Below are positions 6,479-12,771 of a stretch of 23,831 nt of DNA, piece by piece. Under the pieces are notes generated by a model. The model made no database searches, was not told the DNA's origin, and saw only the letters and a program-made list of their open reading frames with translations. The stretch lies in the NCBI GenBank assembly GCA_035291905.1, contig DATDRF010000018.1:1-23831 (forward strand), given 5' to 3'. The stretch comes from JACPLA01 sp035291905 (GTDB taxonomy: Bacteria > Bacteroidota > Ignavibacteria > UBA10030). Position 1 is the stretch's first letter; every line of letters begins with the position of its first letter. The position numbers were made by a program, and so were the translations under genes.

Positions 6479-8915
6479 GCCGAATGGGAATCTTCACTGT
6501 GAATGTCGAGCCTTTGCCCGGTGTGCTTCGGACGGAGATGGCGCCTCCGTGCGCGTCCACAATATGTTTGACAACCGGGAGACCGAGGCCCGTGCCGCCG
6601 ACCTGCTGAGTACGCCGATCCCTCACCCGATAGAACTTCTCGAAGATGTTTGGTAATTCTTCAGCGGATATCCCAATCCCCGAATCGGCAACTTCAAACT
6701 GAACAAACCTCGGTTTCGCCGTCACGGTGAACCGAATGTGTTTTTTCATCGTGGAGTACTTGAGCGCATTCGAAAGGAGATTGATAAGGACCTCCTCGAG
6801 AGCATCCGCATCGGCCCGAATGGTCGGGAGTTTCTTGGGAATTATCGTTTCCAGTTTCGCCCGCACCGCTTTGTACTCGTACTGAAGACTGGCAACGGCA
6901 TTCATGGTCACACGCCGGATGTCGGCAGGTCCGAACTGATACTCTTTTGCCCCCCTCTCGATTCTGGCAAAGTTCAGAACATTCTGAATCAACCGATCGA
7001 GACGGGCGCTCTCCCCTTCAATGATTGCAAGGTATTCTTTTCGGCGGCGTTTCTGTGTTACCCGCCCCAGCCGCAGCGTTTCAGCGAACATTCTGATCGA
7101 CGTCAGGGGCATCCTCAATTCATGAGAGACGCTCGAGACAAAATACGATTTCAGCTCGCTCAGCTCATTCAAGCGCTTCTTCTCGGCCTGTTCCAGGATC
7201 ATGCGTTCCTGAACGTACAGCCTCTGGAGAACCTCCGCCGCCTGGGCTCCAAGCGTTGAGACAAGGTCAATCTCTTCTTCGCGGAATCTGTCCGCTTTTG
7301 CTCTCGGAGAAAGGAAGAGGGCCCCCCGCAGCTCCCCCTGCTCATCCGTCATCGCCCTGCACAGAGCATAGCCTGTTTGTTCCAACCAGCGTTCAGCTTC
7401 CCCGCTGTTCAATTTCGACGAGCCTCCTGCCGCAAGCAAGGGAGAGTGCATAAGGATTTCGCGAACATCACGGGGAACCTGAATCCAATCCGACATTGGC
7501 TCGCCCCGAAAAGTTCTGCGAATGAACACACTGTTCTCGAAGACATAAACACTGACGCATCTTGAAGGAACAAACGCGGCCAATCGTTCTGCCAATCCTG
7601 CGAAGAGGGCATCGACCGTTGGAGAGCGGTGAAGCTCTTCCGAAATGCTGTTCACGGCCGAACGAAAATGCACTCGCGCGGTGAAGAGGGTTTCGTCGGT
7701 AATCCTCTGCAGCCAGTCACGGACCGGCACGAACAGGAATGCCATCAGCAGGGCGACTCCTGCCACAATCAGATACTCTGCCACTGCCATCTGCCTGCCA
7801 AAAGCCGTTGTGACAAGAAAGAAGACCAGTCCAAATACAAGCACTATGAAAATCGTCAGAACCGAATAAACAATGCTCCGGTTGATGAGTATTTCGATAT
7901 CGAGGAACCGGTACTTCAGGAACGACATTGACCACGAGAACGGGATGACGAGAAAGAAGATCGTCGCGTATTCCTCAGCGATGAGATATTGAGAAAAAAG
8001 CAATTGGGGCAGGATCTGAAGAAAGAGGAAAGGTGCCGACCCTATGCAGAGGCCCCACACGAGCCACTGAAGCTGCTTCTTCTCCTCGCGGAGCTTCGAC
8101 GTACTGAACGAATGAACAATATTGAAGACCGCGCCCCCGAGGTAAAGAAAGAGAGAGACATGAAAAGCATCAAAAAAAGCCTGGAACTGTTGGAAATGCT
8201 CCAGCGATCGCGATTGAATGTCGAGCAAATGAAAATAGCTCATGCCCAGGATCAGAACGAGCGCTGGAAGAAGAGTGAGGAGGGCTGCCAGCAGCCGGTT
8301 GGGAAACAACGGTTTCGGGAAAAGAAACGTGAAAAAGCAAAAAAGACTCACGACACCCATGTACGCGACGAAGAAAAGAAACCGGGTCACGTAACTCAAC
8401 CAGCCGCCGGAAACGGGACCTAATGTAATGAGAACCGTGACGCCGAACGCAATCATGGTCCAGTGCAGGACAGTTGCATTGAGACCGGGCGGCGCATTCC
8501 AGAGAATGAACACTCCTGTAGCCCATATGATGATTCCCACAACGAAAGAAATAATGAGGAATCGCGGGGAGGGATAGTAGGGAGTCAGCCTGATGAGTGT
8601 TGACCTGCTCTCACCGTCGCGTTCGAACGTGACGGCCACCGTATTTCCAATGACGTCAAGATCGGCGAGGAATTCGATCTCTTCGGGGATTGAGACGTCC
8701 AGAGTGTTCCACCGGAGCAAAATGTCTCCGGATCTCAGCGTGCCGCTGGAAGTTGAGTCTGTAATTGTAGTAATGACGACGCGATCGTCGGGTGCATTCA
8801 CTTCAAACGGACTGTCCGGACGGTCAAGAACCGAAGTGAGATGGAAGAGGCAGACAACGAGGAGAACAATGTCAAAAACCAGGAACGCTGCGAAGGTCGG
8901 AGTCACTTTTCGCAT
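6456..8915 (-). CDS. Membrane histidine kinase: PDZ-like, multi-TM, GAF, HisKA, HATPase
   Basis: About 819 residues. An N-terminal TM helix (about 10-28) is followed by an extracytoplasmic PDZ-like domain (about 40-112: SGTLRSGDILLRWN). Seven or eight TM helices come next (about 118-398), then a divergent GAF-like domain (about 420-565). A coiled region leads to HisKA with H598 (SSVSHELRMPLTSIR), and the HATPase_c domain has the N box (INLLSNALKYS), G1 (DSGIGIS) and G2 (GGTGLGLPVVK). It autophosphorylates on H598 and passes phosphate to receivers; the overlapping receiver-phosphatase is the obvious partner. I start at ATG 8915 because AAGGAG lies six bases before it; ATG 8918 and an in-frame TTG further up are less well placed. 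PDZ plus 7TM sensors probably read envelope or peptide signals, but the ligand is unknown. Confidence 0.93.
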   Translation of the reverse strand: MRKVTPTFAAFLVFDIVLLVVCLFHLTSVLDRPDSPFEVNAPDDRVVITTITDSTSSGTLRSGDILLRWNTLDVSIPEEIEFLADLDVIGNTVAVTFERDGESRSTLIRLTPYYPSPRFLIISFVVGIIIWATGVFILWNAPPGLNATVLHWTMIAFGVTVLITLGPVSGGWLSYVTRFLFFVAYMGVVSLFCFFTFLFPKPLFPNRLLAALLTLLPALVLILGMSYFHLLDIQSRSLEHFQQFQAFFDAFHVSLFLYLGGAVFNIVHSFSTSKLREEKKQLQWLVWGLCIGSAPFLFLQILPQLLFSQYLIAEEYATIFFLVIPFSWSMSFLKYRFLDIEILINRSIVYSVLTIFIVLVFGLVFFLVTTAFGRQMAVAEYLIVAGVALLMAFLFVPVRDWLQRITDETLFTARVHFRSAVNSISEELHRSPTVDALFAGLAERLAAFVPSRCVSVYVFENSVFIRRTFRGEPMSDWIQVPRDVREILMHSPLLAAGGSSKLNSGEAERWLEQTGYALCRAMTDEQGELRGALFLSPRAKADRFREEEIDLVSTLGAQAAEVLQRLYVQERMILEQAEKKRLNELSELKSYFVSSVSHELRMPLTSIRMFAETLRLGRVTQKRRRKEYLAIIEGESARLDRLIQNVLNFARIERGAKEYQFGPADIRRVTMNAVASLQYEYKAVRAKLETIIPKKLPTIRADADALEEVLINLLSNALKYSTMKKHIRFTVTAKPRFVQFEVADSGIGISAEELPNIFEKFYRVRDRRTQQVGGTGLGLPVVKHIVDAHGGAISVRSTPGKGSTFTVKIPIRHENNTSG

Positions 8916-9028
8916 CATCGACTCCTTCAAGTAGGAAATACGGCGATATGGTACTGAGTTGAAGAGTGAGAATCAAGGATGGGCCAAACGTCAGAGGATT
9001 GCCGAAAACGAAAAGAAAACAACCTTTT

Positions 9029-9460
9029 TCAAGGAGCTGAAGAGGTGTGATCGTACACGATGCGCCACCCCACGGATTTCTTCTCGAGAATCAGCGTGAA
9101 CCTCCCCCAAGGTTTGTCGTTCGCCCGCATCAGACCCCAAACGCCGGTGACCACAGCCGAGGCGGAAGACATCACCCGTATTTGAAGATCATCGAACGTG
9201 AGTGAGCCCATCTTTTCGCGCGAGTCGTACAATTTCCTGTAACGCGCAAGTACCCCCGCGTATCCTCTTGTGACCGTGCCGCCACTGACAAATGCTGTTT
9301 CTTCCGAGTTCCAGTACCCCTTCATGTATCCTTCAATGTCGCCGTTATTCCAGGCTTTCACCTGATCATCCAAAACGGATCGGACTGCCTGTTCGTCCGT
9401 TTGAGCGAGGACGGCGGAGATAGAAAGAGCGAGGACTGCGAGAGTTGTGAGTGTTTTCAT
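9029..9460 (-). CDS. Secreted NTF2-like (SnoaL/DUF4440-type) protein
   Basis: A 143-residue protein: signal peptide about 1-19 (ending VLAQ) and one NTF2-like cone fold. Helix AVRSVLDDQVKAWNNGDIEGYMKGYW is the typical first helix, and GRFTLILEKKSVGWRIVYDHTSS is the C-terminal sheet with the family's WRIVYDHTS ending. Many DUF4440 proteins are periplasmic with no known reaction; some bind small ligands. The ATG overlaps the stop of the upstream membrane-protein gene (ATGA), so it is translated in the same operon. Three NTF2-like genes occur in this window (also 10845-11708 and 18422-18916), all exported. Confidence 0.85.
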   Translation of the reverse strand: MKTLTTLAVLALSISAVLAQTDEQAVRSVLDDQVKAWNNGDIEGYMKGYWNSEETAFVSGGTVTRGYAGVLARYRKLYDSREKMGSLTFDDLQIRVMSSASAVVTGVWGLMRANDKPWGRFTLILEKKSVGWRIVYDHTSSAP

Positions 9461-9999
9461 GCCTGAGGCTGCTGTGTGTTGTCGATTCTCTTCCGTTTAA
9501 ACATCGAGAAGCCGATGAGCGCCCCCAACATGGCAAACAACGGATTGATAATGAGGTTCAGGAACAGATCCGCCAAAATGCCGATGAAGGTCCTTGACTG
9601 TGTGACTGATCGCCCGAATTCCTCCTTCAATTGATCCAATGCCTCGGAAGGCAAGCTTCCGCTTTCCTCCAGTCGTTCGATAAGGCTCCCGGCCAACTCG
9701 CGAGCCATCTCTCCCGCAACATCGCCAAAGAGGGCCATAAGGAGTAAGTTGAAAACTAGTGCGGACACAGCCGCCACCCCGCCCGTCATGATACCCAGGA
9801 TCACGGCATCAGAGGATTCCATCGGTTGCATCTCTTCGGTGAATTCCTGTTGGTACAGGTACACTGCCAGCACTCCGCCCAGTATGACTCCCGCACAACA
9901 GCAACAGTTGATGAGGTTGAGTCCGGGGATCGCCCATACCGCGCCAATGACTGTTCCGCAGATCAATGAAACTCGTAATTTGTCAGGCTTGGTTTTCAT
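9457..9999 (-). CDS. Small membrane protein with four consecutive cysteines, unknown family
   Basis: About 180 residues with three to four TM segments: about 10-29 (VSLICGTVIGAVWAIPGLNLI), 33-49, 67-90 (a glycine/alanine-rich helix leading to LLLMALFGDV) and about 145-170. The first two are joined by NCCCCAG, where C32-C35 could bind metal, be lipidated or form disulfides. An amphipathic middle (ELAGSLIERLEESGSLPSEALDQLKEEF) looks soluble. An in-frame open stretch continues upstream to 10152, but it overlaps the DUF2085 gene. ATG 9999 has GGAG nine bases upstream and gives a 17-bp overlap with that gene, so I place the start there. It belongs to an operon with DUF2085 and NTF2-like genes; function not known. 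Confidence 0.75.
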   Translation of the reverse strand: MKTKPDKLRVSLICGTVIGAVWAIPGLNLINCCCCAGVILGGVLAVYLYQQEFTEEMQPMESSDAVILGIMTGGVAAVSALVFNLLLMALFGDVAGEMARELAGSLIERLEESGSLPSEALDQLKEEFGRSVTQSRTFIGILADLFLNLIINPLFAMLGALIGFSMFKRKRIDNTQQPQA

Positions 10000-10480
10000 G
10001 AACAGCATCTCCGCGATGAACCGTGAGTTGTCGAACCGCTTCGAGAAACGGCGGAAGAATATAGAACGGAAGAACACCCCCGGCAAGAATTCCGGTGACG
10101 AGCCTTGTTTCGGTCGTGCTTGTATGGATTCCGGCCACCGAAAGAGCGACATCGACCGCCATCGGAACTGCGGCGATCAGAAGAACCCATCTCGGAGGCA
10201 CTATTCCCCTCTGCAGGTTCCGAAACAGGAGAAAAACCATCGACACGAGGAAACTGAAGTAGATGGCCGTGCACCTTGCACACACCCCGAGCGGTTCCCT
10301 ACCCAGGAAGAGAGTCCTGTCGGGAAATTGATGGCAAACGTGGGCAAATGACCCGTACAGCACAGATGTGATGGCCGAAGGAAAACCGGCGAGTTTGGAG
10401 AGAGGGGCGAGAAGAATGAGGCTGCACCACAGTGCAACCGCCAGGAGGCAAAATACGTAAATCCTTCGAGAGGTATCCAT
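9983..10480 (-). CDS. DUF2085 integral membrane protein
   Basis: About 165 residues with four predicted TM helices. The DUF2085 signature is present: AHVCHQFPDRTLFLGREPLGVCARCTAIY spread over about 45-73, with the CHQ and CARC cysteines and the R/G/D-rich stretch between them. Family function is unknown; the conserved Cys/His set suggests a metal or redox role. The start is ATG 10480 (MDTSRR); an in-frame TTG at 10519 would add 13 residues without a better ribosome-binding site. The 3' end overlaps the next gene by 17 bp. The transposon-like element at 10535 ends 55 bases upstream, so any older promoter may have been displaced or replaced. Confidence 0.85.
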   Translation of the reverse strand: MDTSRRIYVFCLLAVALWCSLILLAPLSKLAGFPSAITSVLYGSFAHVCHQFPDRTLFLGREPLGVCARCTAIYFSFLVSMVFLLFRNLQRGIVPPRWVLLIAAVPMAVDVALSVAGIHTSTTETRLVTGILAGGVLPFYILPPFLEAVRQLTVHRGDAVHENQA

Positions 10481-10526
10481 CGGTGTTGGCAGTATCGCAA
10501 CAAATGCGCGGTTTGTCAAGGGATCG

Positions 10527-10534
10527 ATAAGCTC
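10527..10534. repeat. Target-site duplication, left copy
   Basis: ATAAGCTC immediately outside the left terminal inverted repeat; the same eight bases follow the right repeat at 10772-10779. Confidence 0.8.
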
Positions 10535-10591
10535 GGTAGTGTATCAGTTTCGCCTTTTTAGACTACAACGCAGAGTCGCAAAGGACGCAGA

Positions 10592-10654
10592 CCTGCCTGC
10601 CGAAGTGATTCATTCACCATTTCAATATAGCGGAATGGTCGGCACGCAGGCAGG
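10592..10654. repeat. 63-bp CCTGCC palindromic element, copy 2 (inverted, inside the MITE)
   Basis: In reverse orientation it aligns end to end with 5167-5229: identical outer 20 bases on one side and 17 on the other, same 63-bp length, divergent centre. Deleting it joins GACGCAGA to GGTTCGCAG, which restores the MITE's arm words. Confidence 0.75.
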
Positions 10655-10711
10655 GGTTCGCAGAGAACAACAGAATCCGGAAATCCTCTGCGTTTTCTCT
10701 GCGACCTCTGC

Positions 10712-10733
10712 GCCTGCCTGCCGGCAGGCAGGC
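10712..10733. repeat. Perfect 22-bp palindrome of the CCTGCC family
   Basis: Its central 20 bases are CCTGCCTGCCGGCAGGCAGG, plus one matching G/C at each end. It splits the right arm of the MITE between CAACGCAAAG and GCAGAGG. It looks like the minimal form of the element, with the two arms directly joined. Confidence 0.8.
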
Positions 10734-10771
10734 CTTTGCGTTGAAACTTTCAATCAAACTGATACACTACC

Positions 10772-10779
10772 ATAAGCTC
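10772..10779. repeat. Target-site duplication, right copy
   Basis: ATAAGCTC directly after the right terminal inverted repeat, identical to 10527-10534. Confidence 0.8.
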
Positions 10780-10808
10780 TTTCGTCCGAGCAATCCTGCG
10801 CGTATAAT
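10780..10808 (+). promoter_or_regulatory. Candidate promoter of the tandem NTF2-like gene
   Basis: A perfect TATAAT at 10803-10808 with a poor -35 (TTTCGT, 10780-10785) at 17-bp spacing. It begins just after the MITE's target duplication, so the element inserted right against the -35. The start codon is 36 bases downstream with AAAGG in between. Confidence 0.4.
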
Positions 10809-10844
10809 AGAAGCAGCAGTCGAAGAATTCGGAAAGGTACCTTC

Positions 10845-11708
10845 ATGCATCATGCCATGTTTTTCATTTTCCTGGCCGCCATCATTCCTCAAGACCGGCC
10901 GGAAATGAGGTCTCTGGTAGAGGCCGAGCGGGCATTCGCCGCGGCAAGCGTCGAAAAAGGAGCGAGGGAAGCATTCACCGCGAATTTTGCCGACGACGGG
11001 ATCGCTTTCCAGCCGCATCCGGTTGTATACAAGGAAGCAATGAAGAACCGACCCCTTCCCGCGAATCCCAAAGCATTCACGCTCGACTGGAAGCCTGTCT
11101 TTGGTGATGTCTCGGAAAGCGGCGACCTCGGATACACAACAGGACCTTATTCGTTGGTCGACAATTCAGGGAAGCAGCCGACCCGGTATGGTTTTTATTT
11201 TTCGGTATGGAAGAAAGTGTCAGGTCAATGGCAGGTCGCACTCGATATTGGAATAAGAACACCAACAGACTATGAGGGCGGCCTCGATTTCCGACAGGCA
11301 CAGTCATGGGGGAAGACGGGCAAAAGTGCTGAGCCCGCGAAAAATGAACTGAAGCAGGCAGAAGAGGATTTTCTTTTCCTTGTGCTTACGAAAGGCTCTG
11401 TGGCAGCATACAAGGAGAACATTGCAGCCGACTGCAGATTGCACCTCGACGGCAGACAACCGATTCTGGGTAAGACAGAGATTGTTGCGTTTCTCGGTGT
11501 CAGGTCAACATTTGACAAGGGGAAGCTGCTTCACGCGGGTGTTTCGCGCTCCAATGATCTTGGTTTCAGTTATGGAAGCTACGAAAGCGGCAAAGGGAAA
11601 CCGGCAAAGGAAAACGGTTACTTCGGCCATGTATGGAAACGAAATGAAGGCGGCAAGTGGAAACTCGTCGCAGAGATCCTCAGCCCGATTCCGCCAGAAA
11701 ACCCCTAA
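10845..11708 (+). CDS. Exported protein with two NTF2-like (DUF4440-type) domains
   Basis: 287 residues. A short hydrophobic leader (about 1-16: MFFIFLAAIIP) is followed by domain 1 (about 18-145: RSLVEAERAFAAASVEKGAREAF, FADDGIAF, GYTTGPY, GFYFSVWKKVSGQWQVALDIGI). A linker leads to domain 2 (about 165-285: LKQAEEDFLFLVLTKGSVAAYKENI, GFSYGSYES, GYFGHVWKRNEGGKWKLVAEILSP). Both halves share the order helix, xxYxxxxGPY/GSY strand and W(K)K-xxGxW strand, so it is an internal duplication. The family is often periplasmic with no defined reaction. AAAGG at 10832 supports the start. The cytochrome gene starts 17 bases after the stop, suggesting an operon. Confidence 0.85.
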   Translation: MHHAMFFIFLAAIIPQDRPEMRSLVEAERAFAAASVEKGAREAFTANFADDGIAFQPHPVVYKEAMKNRPLPANPKAFTLDWKPVFGDVSESGDLGYTTGPYSLVDNSGKQPTRYGFYFSVWKKVSGQWQVALDIGIRTPTDYEGGLDFRQAQSWGKTGKSAEPAKNELKQAEEDFLFLVLTKGSVAAYKENIAADCRLHLDGRQPILGKTEIVAFLGVRSTFDKGKLLHAGVSRSNDLGFSYGSYESGKGKPAKENGYFGHVWKRNEGGKWKLVAEILSPIPPENP

Positions 11709-11725
11709 CCATTCGAGGACTCCTT

Positions 11726-12199
11726 ATGAAGAAATCTCCCCTCATCCTTTTCTTCCTCCTGCTTGGTCTTGCTCCAGGCGAGGTTTCTCTTGGTCAAGAG
11801 CAGCCGCAATCGCGCGCAGACAGTATTCAGGCCGAGAACAATCAATACCTGCAAGCCTTGAGGTCATCGATTGCCGGAAAGGAAAACCTGCCGGCATCAG
11901 AGGTTTTTGAGAATATTCGCATCATGACCAGGTCAACCGCAGGGCGGTTGTTGGGTGTCATGAACATGGGATTCAGCCAATCGCTTGGTGTTTCCTGTAC
12001 TCATTGCCACGTTCCCGATCGTTGGGAAATCGACGAGAAGCCGGCGAAACGGACGGCAAGGGCCATGTCGCAAATGGTCACGACCATCAACAAGGACCTC
12101 CTTCGTTCCATTGCGGATCTCAAGAGCGAGAATCCCATCGTCAACTGCACAACATGCCACCGGGGGCAATTGAAACCTGCCCTCGACCTCACACGTTGA
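11726..12199 (+). CDS. Dihaem c-type cytochrome, photosynthetic-reaction-centre cytochrome subunit family
   Basis: 157 residues. Signal peptide about 1-23. Two covalent haem sites: C91-x2-C94-H95 (GVSCTHCHVPDRW) and C141-x2-C144-H145 (NCTTCHRGQLKP), each preceded by methionines that could be axial ligands (M79/M81; M114/M117). The pattern PASEVFENI, MGFSQSLGVSCTHCHV, W-x-D-x-KPAKRTAR, MVTTIN and TCHRG matches the CytoC_RC family, here with two of the four haems of the purple-bacterial subunit. Short dihaem versions are common in non-phototrophs, so this does not imply photosynthesis. It probably carries electrons in the periplasm; partners are not in the window. No clear ribosome-binding site beyond GAGGA about ten bases before the ATG. 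Confidence 0.88.
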   Translation: MKKSPLILFFLLLGLAPGEVSLGQEQPQSRADSIQAENNQYLQALRSSIAGKENLPASEVFENIRIMTRSTAGRLLGVMNMGFSQSLGVSCTHCHVPDRWEIDEKPAKRTARAMSQMVTTINKDLLRSIADLKSENPIVNCTTCHRGQLKPALDLTR

Positions 12200-12257
12200 C
12201 CTTGTTTCTCTCTTCTCACTTCGATAGCTTATTGTTGTCGTTACGGAGGTACCTGCT

Positions 12258-12644
12258 ATGGAAGAGAAAAGAAAAAAGATTCTCATCATCGATGACGAAG
12301 AGACTGTTCTCTTTATCTTTAAAACCCACCTGAACGCTTCCGGCTACGACGTGGTTACCGCCTCGTCGGGCAAGGCGGGGCTGGCGACAATGGAAAAAGA
12401 GAATCCCGATCTGGTCTTCTTGGATGTCATGATGCCCGAAATGAACGGGTTCGCGGTTTGCCGGGCAATTCGGGCGAATCCTGCGTGGAAGAAGCTTCCA
12501 GTCATCATGGTCACGGGACTTCACGGGGAAACGGATGCGCAGGAGGGAAGAATAAGCGGAGCGACGGATTTTCTAACGAAACCCGTTAACCACGACGAGC
12601 TGAGGAAACGGGTGACGAATCTCATCGGCTCGCCGTTTAAGTAG
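12258..12644 (+). CDS. Stand-alone receiver-domain response regulator (CheY-like)
   Basis: 128 residues, a receiver domain and nothing else. The acidic pair is D12/D13 with E14, the phospho-acceptor D56 (LVFLDVMMPEMNG), T86 (IMVTG) and K108 (FLTKPVNHDEL). The output must be by protein contact, as in CheY or Spo0F. GGAGGT seven bases before the ATG fixes the start. It follows the cytochrome gene by 58 bases and may be part of that transcript, but no cognate kinase is adjacent; the nearest is at 6456-8915 on the other strand. Its receiver differs in the D56 loop (MMPEM) from the two receivers of that cassette, so it may belong to another pathway. Confidence 0.92.
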   Translation: MEEKRKKILIIDDEETVLFIFKTHLNASGYDVVTASSGKAGLATMEKENPDLVFLDVMMPEMNGFAVCRAIRANPAWKKLPVIMVTGLHGETDAQEGRISGATDFLTKPVNHDELRKRVTNLIGSPFK

Positions 12645-12647
12645 AAC

Positions 12648-12682
12648 AGTTCCGGGTTTCGAGTTTCAGGTTCCAAGTCGAC
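12648..12682. repeat. Degenerate heptamer array
   Basis: Beginning four bases after the stop of the receiver gene, the units AGTTCCG, GGTTTCG, AGTTTCA and GGTTCCA run in perfect 7-bp phase. In reverse complement they match units of the 18323-18399 array (CGAAACC / CGGAACT type). Confidence 0.65.
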
Positions 12683-12684
12683 AA

Positions 12685-12731
12685 AAGTCCGACTTCTGGC
12701 TGAGGTATCGCTGCCGCGGGAAGTCGGACTT
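12685..12731. repeat. Perfect 12-bp inverted repeat in convergent intergenic region
   Basis: AAGTCCGACTTC at 12685-12696 pairs perfectly with 12720-12731 across 23 bases. It lies between convergent genes (receiver on plus, lipoprotein on minus) and could stop transcription from both sides, but no T run follows on either strand. Confidence 0.55.
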
Positions 12732-12771
12732 CCTGCTTCGTTGACTCATCGACTCGTTGTTTCGTCCCTGT

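Larger units (their letters stand above)
10535..10771. mobile_element. MITE-like element, 237 bp, 16-bp perfect TIRs, 8-bp TSD
   Basis: The ends are GGTAGTGTATCAGTTT (10535-10550) and its exact reverse complement (10756-10771), flanked by the direct repeat ATAAGCTC. Inside, the two halves carry related words in inverted order (CGCAGAG, GCAAAGG, CTCTGCG, CTTTGCG), so the whole can fold into a long imperfect hairpin. No transposase fits in 237 bp, so movement would depend on an enzyme elsewhere. Two CCTGCC palindromic units (10592-10654 and 10712-10733) interrupt the arms. A 78-codon open frame across it is fortuitous. This explains most of the 364-bp gap between the DUF2085 and tandem NTF2-like genes. 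Confidence 0.85.

Noticed and set aside
9457..10152. Longer N-terminus for the CCCC membrane protein
   Set aside because: The extension overlaps the DUF2085 gene for 170 bases, is rich in unusual residues and has no ribosome-binding site; ATG 9999 is better placed.
10539..10775. 78-codon open frame across the MITE
   Set aside because: It lies entirely within the repeat, reads through the CCTGCC units and has no ribosome-binding site; its peptide (LPAEV...VGTQAG type) is the translation of the repeat.
11726..12199. Evidence of phototrophy from the reaction-centre cytochrome family
   Set aside because: Two-haem members are widespread in non-phototrophs and no reaction-centre, pigment or antenna gene is present.
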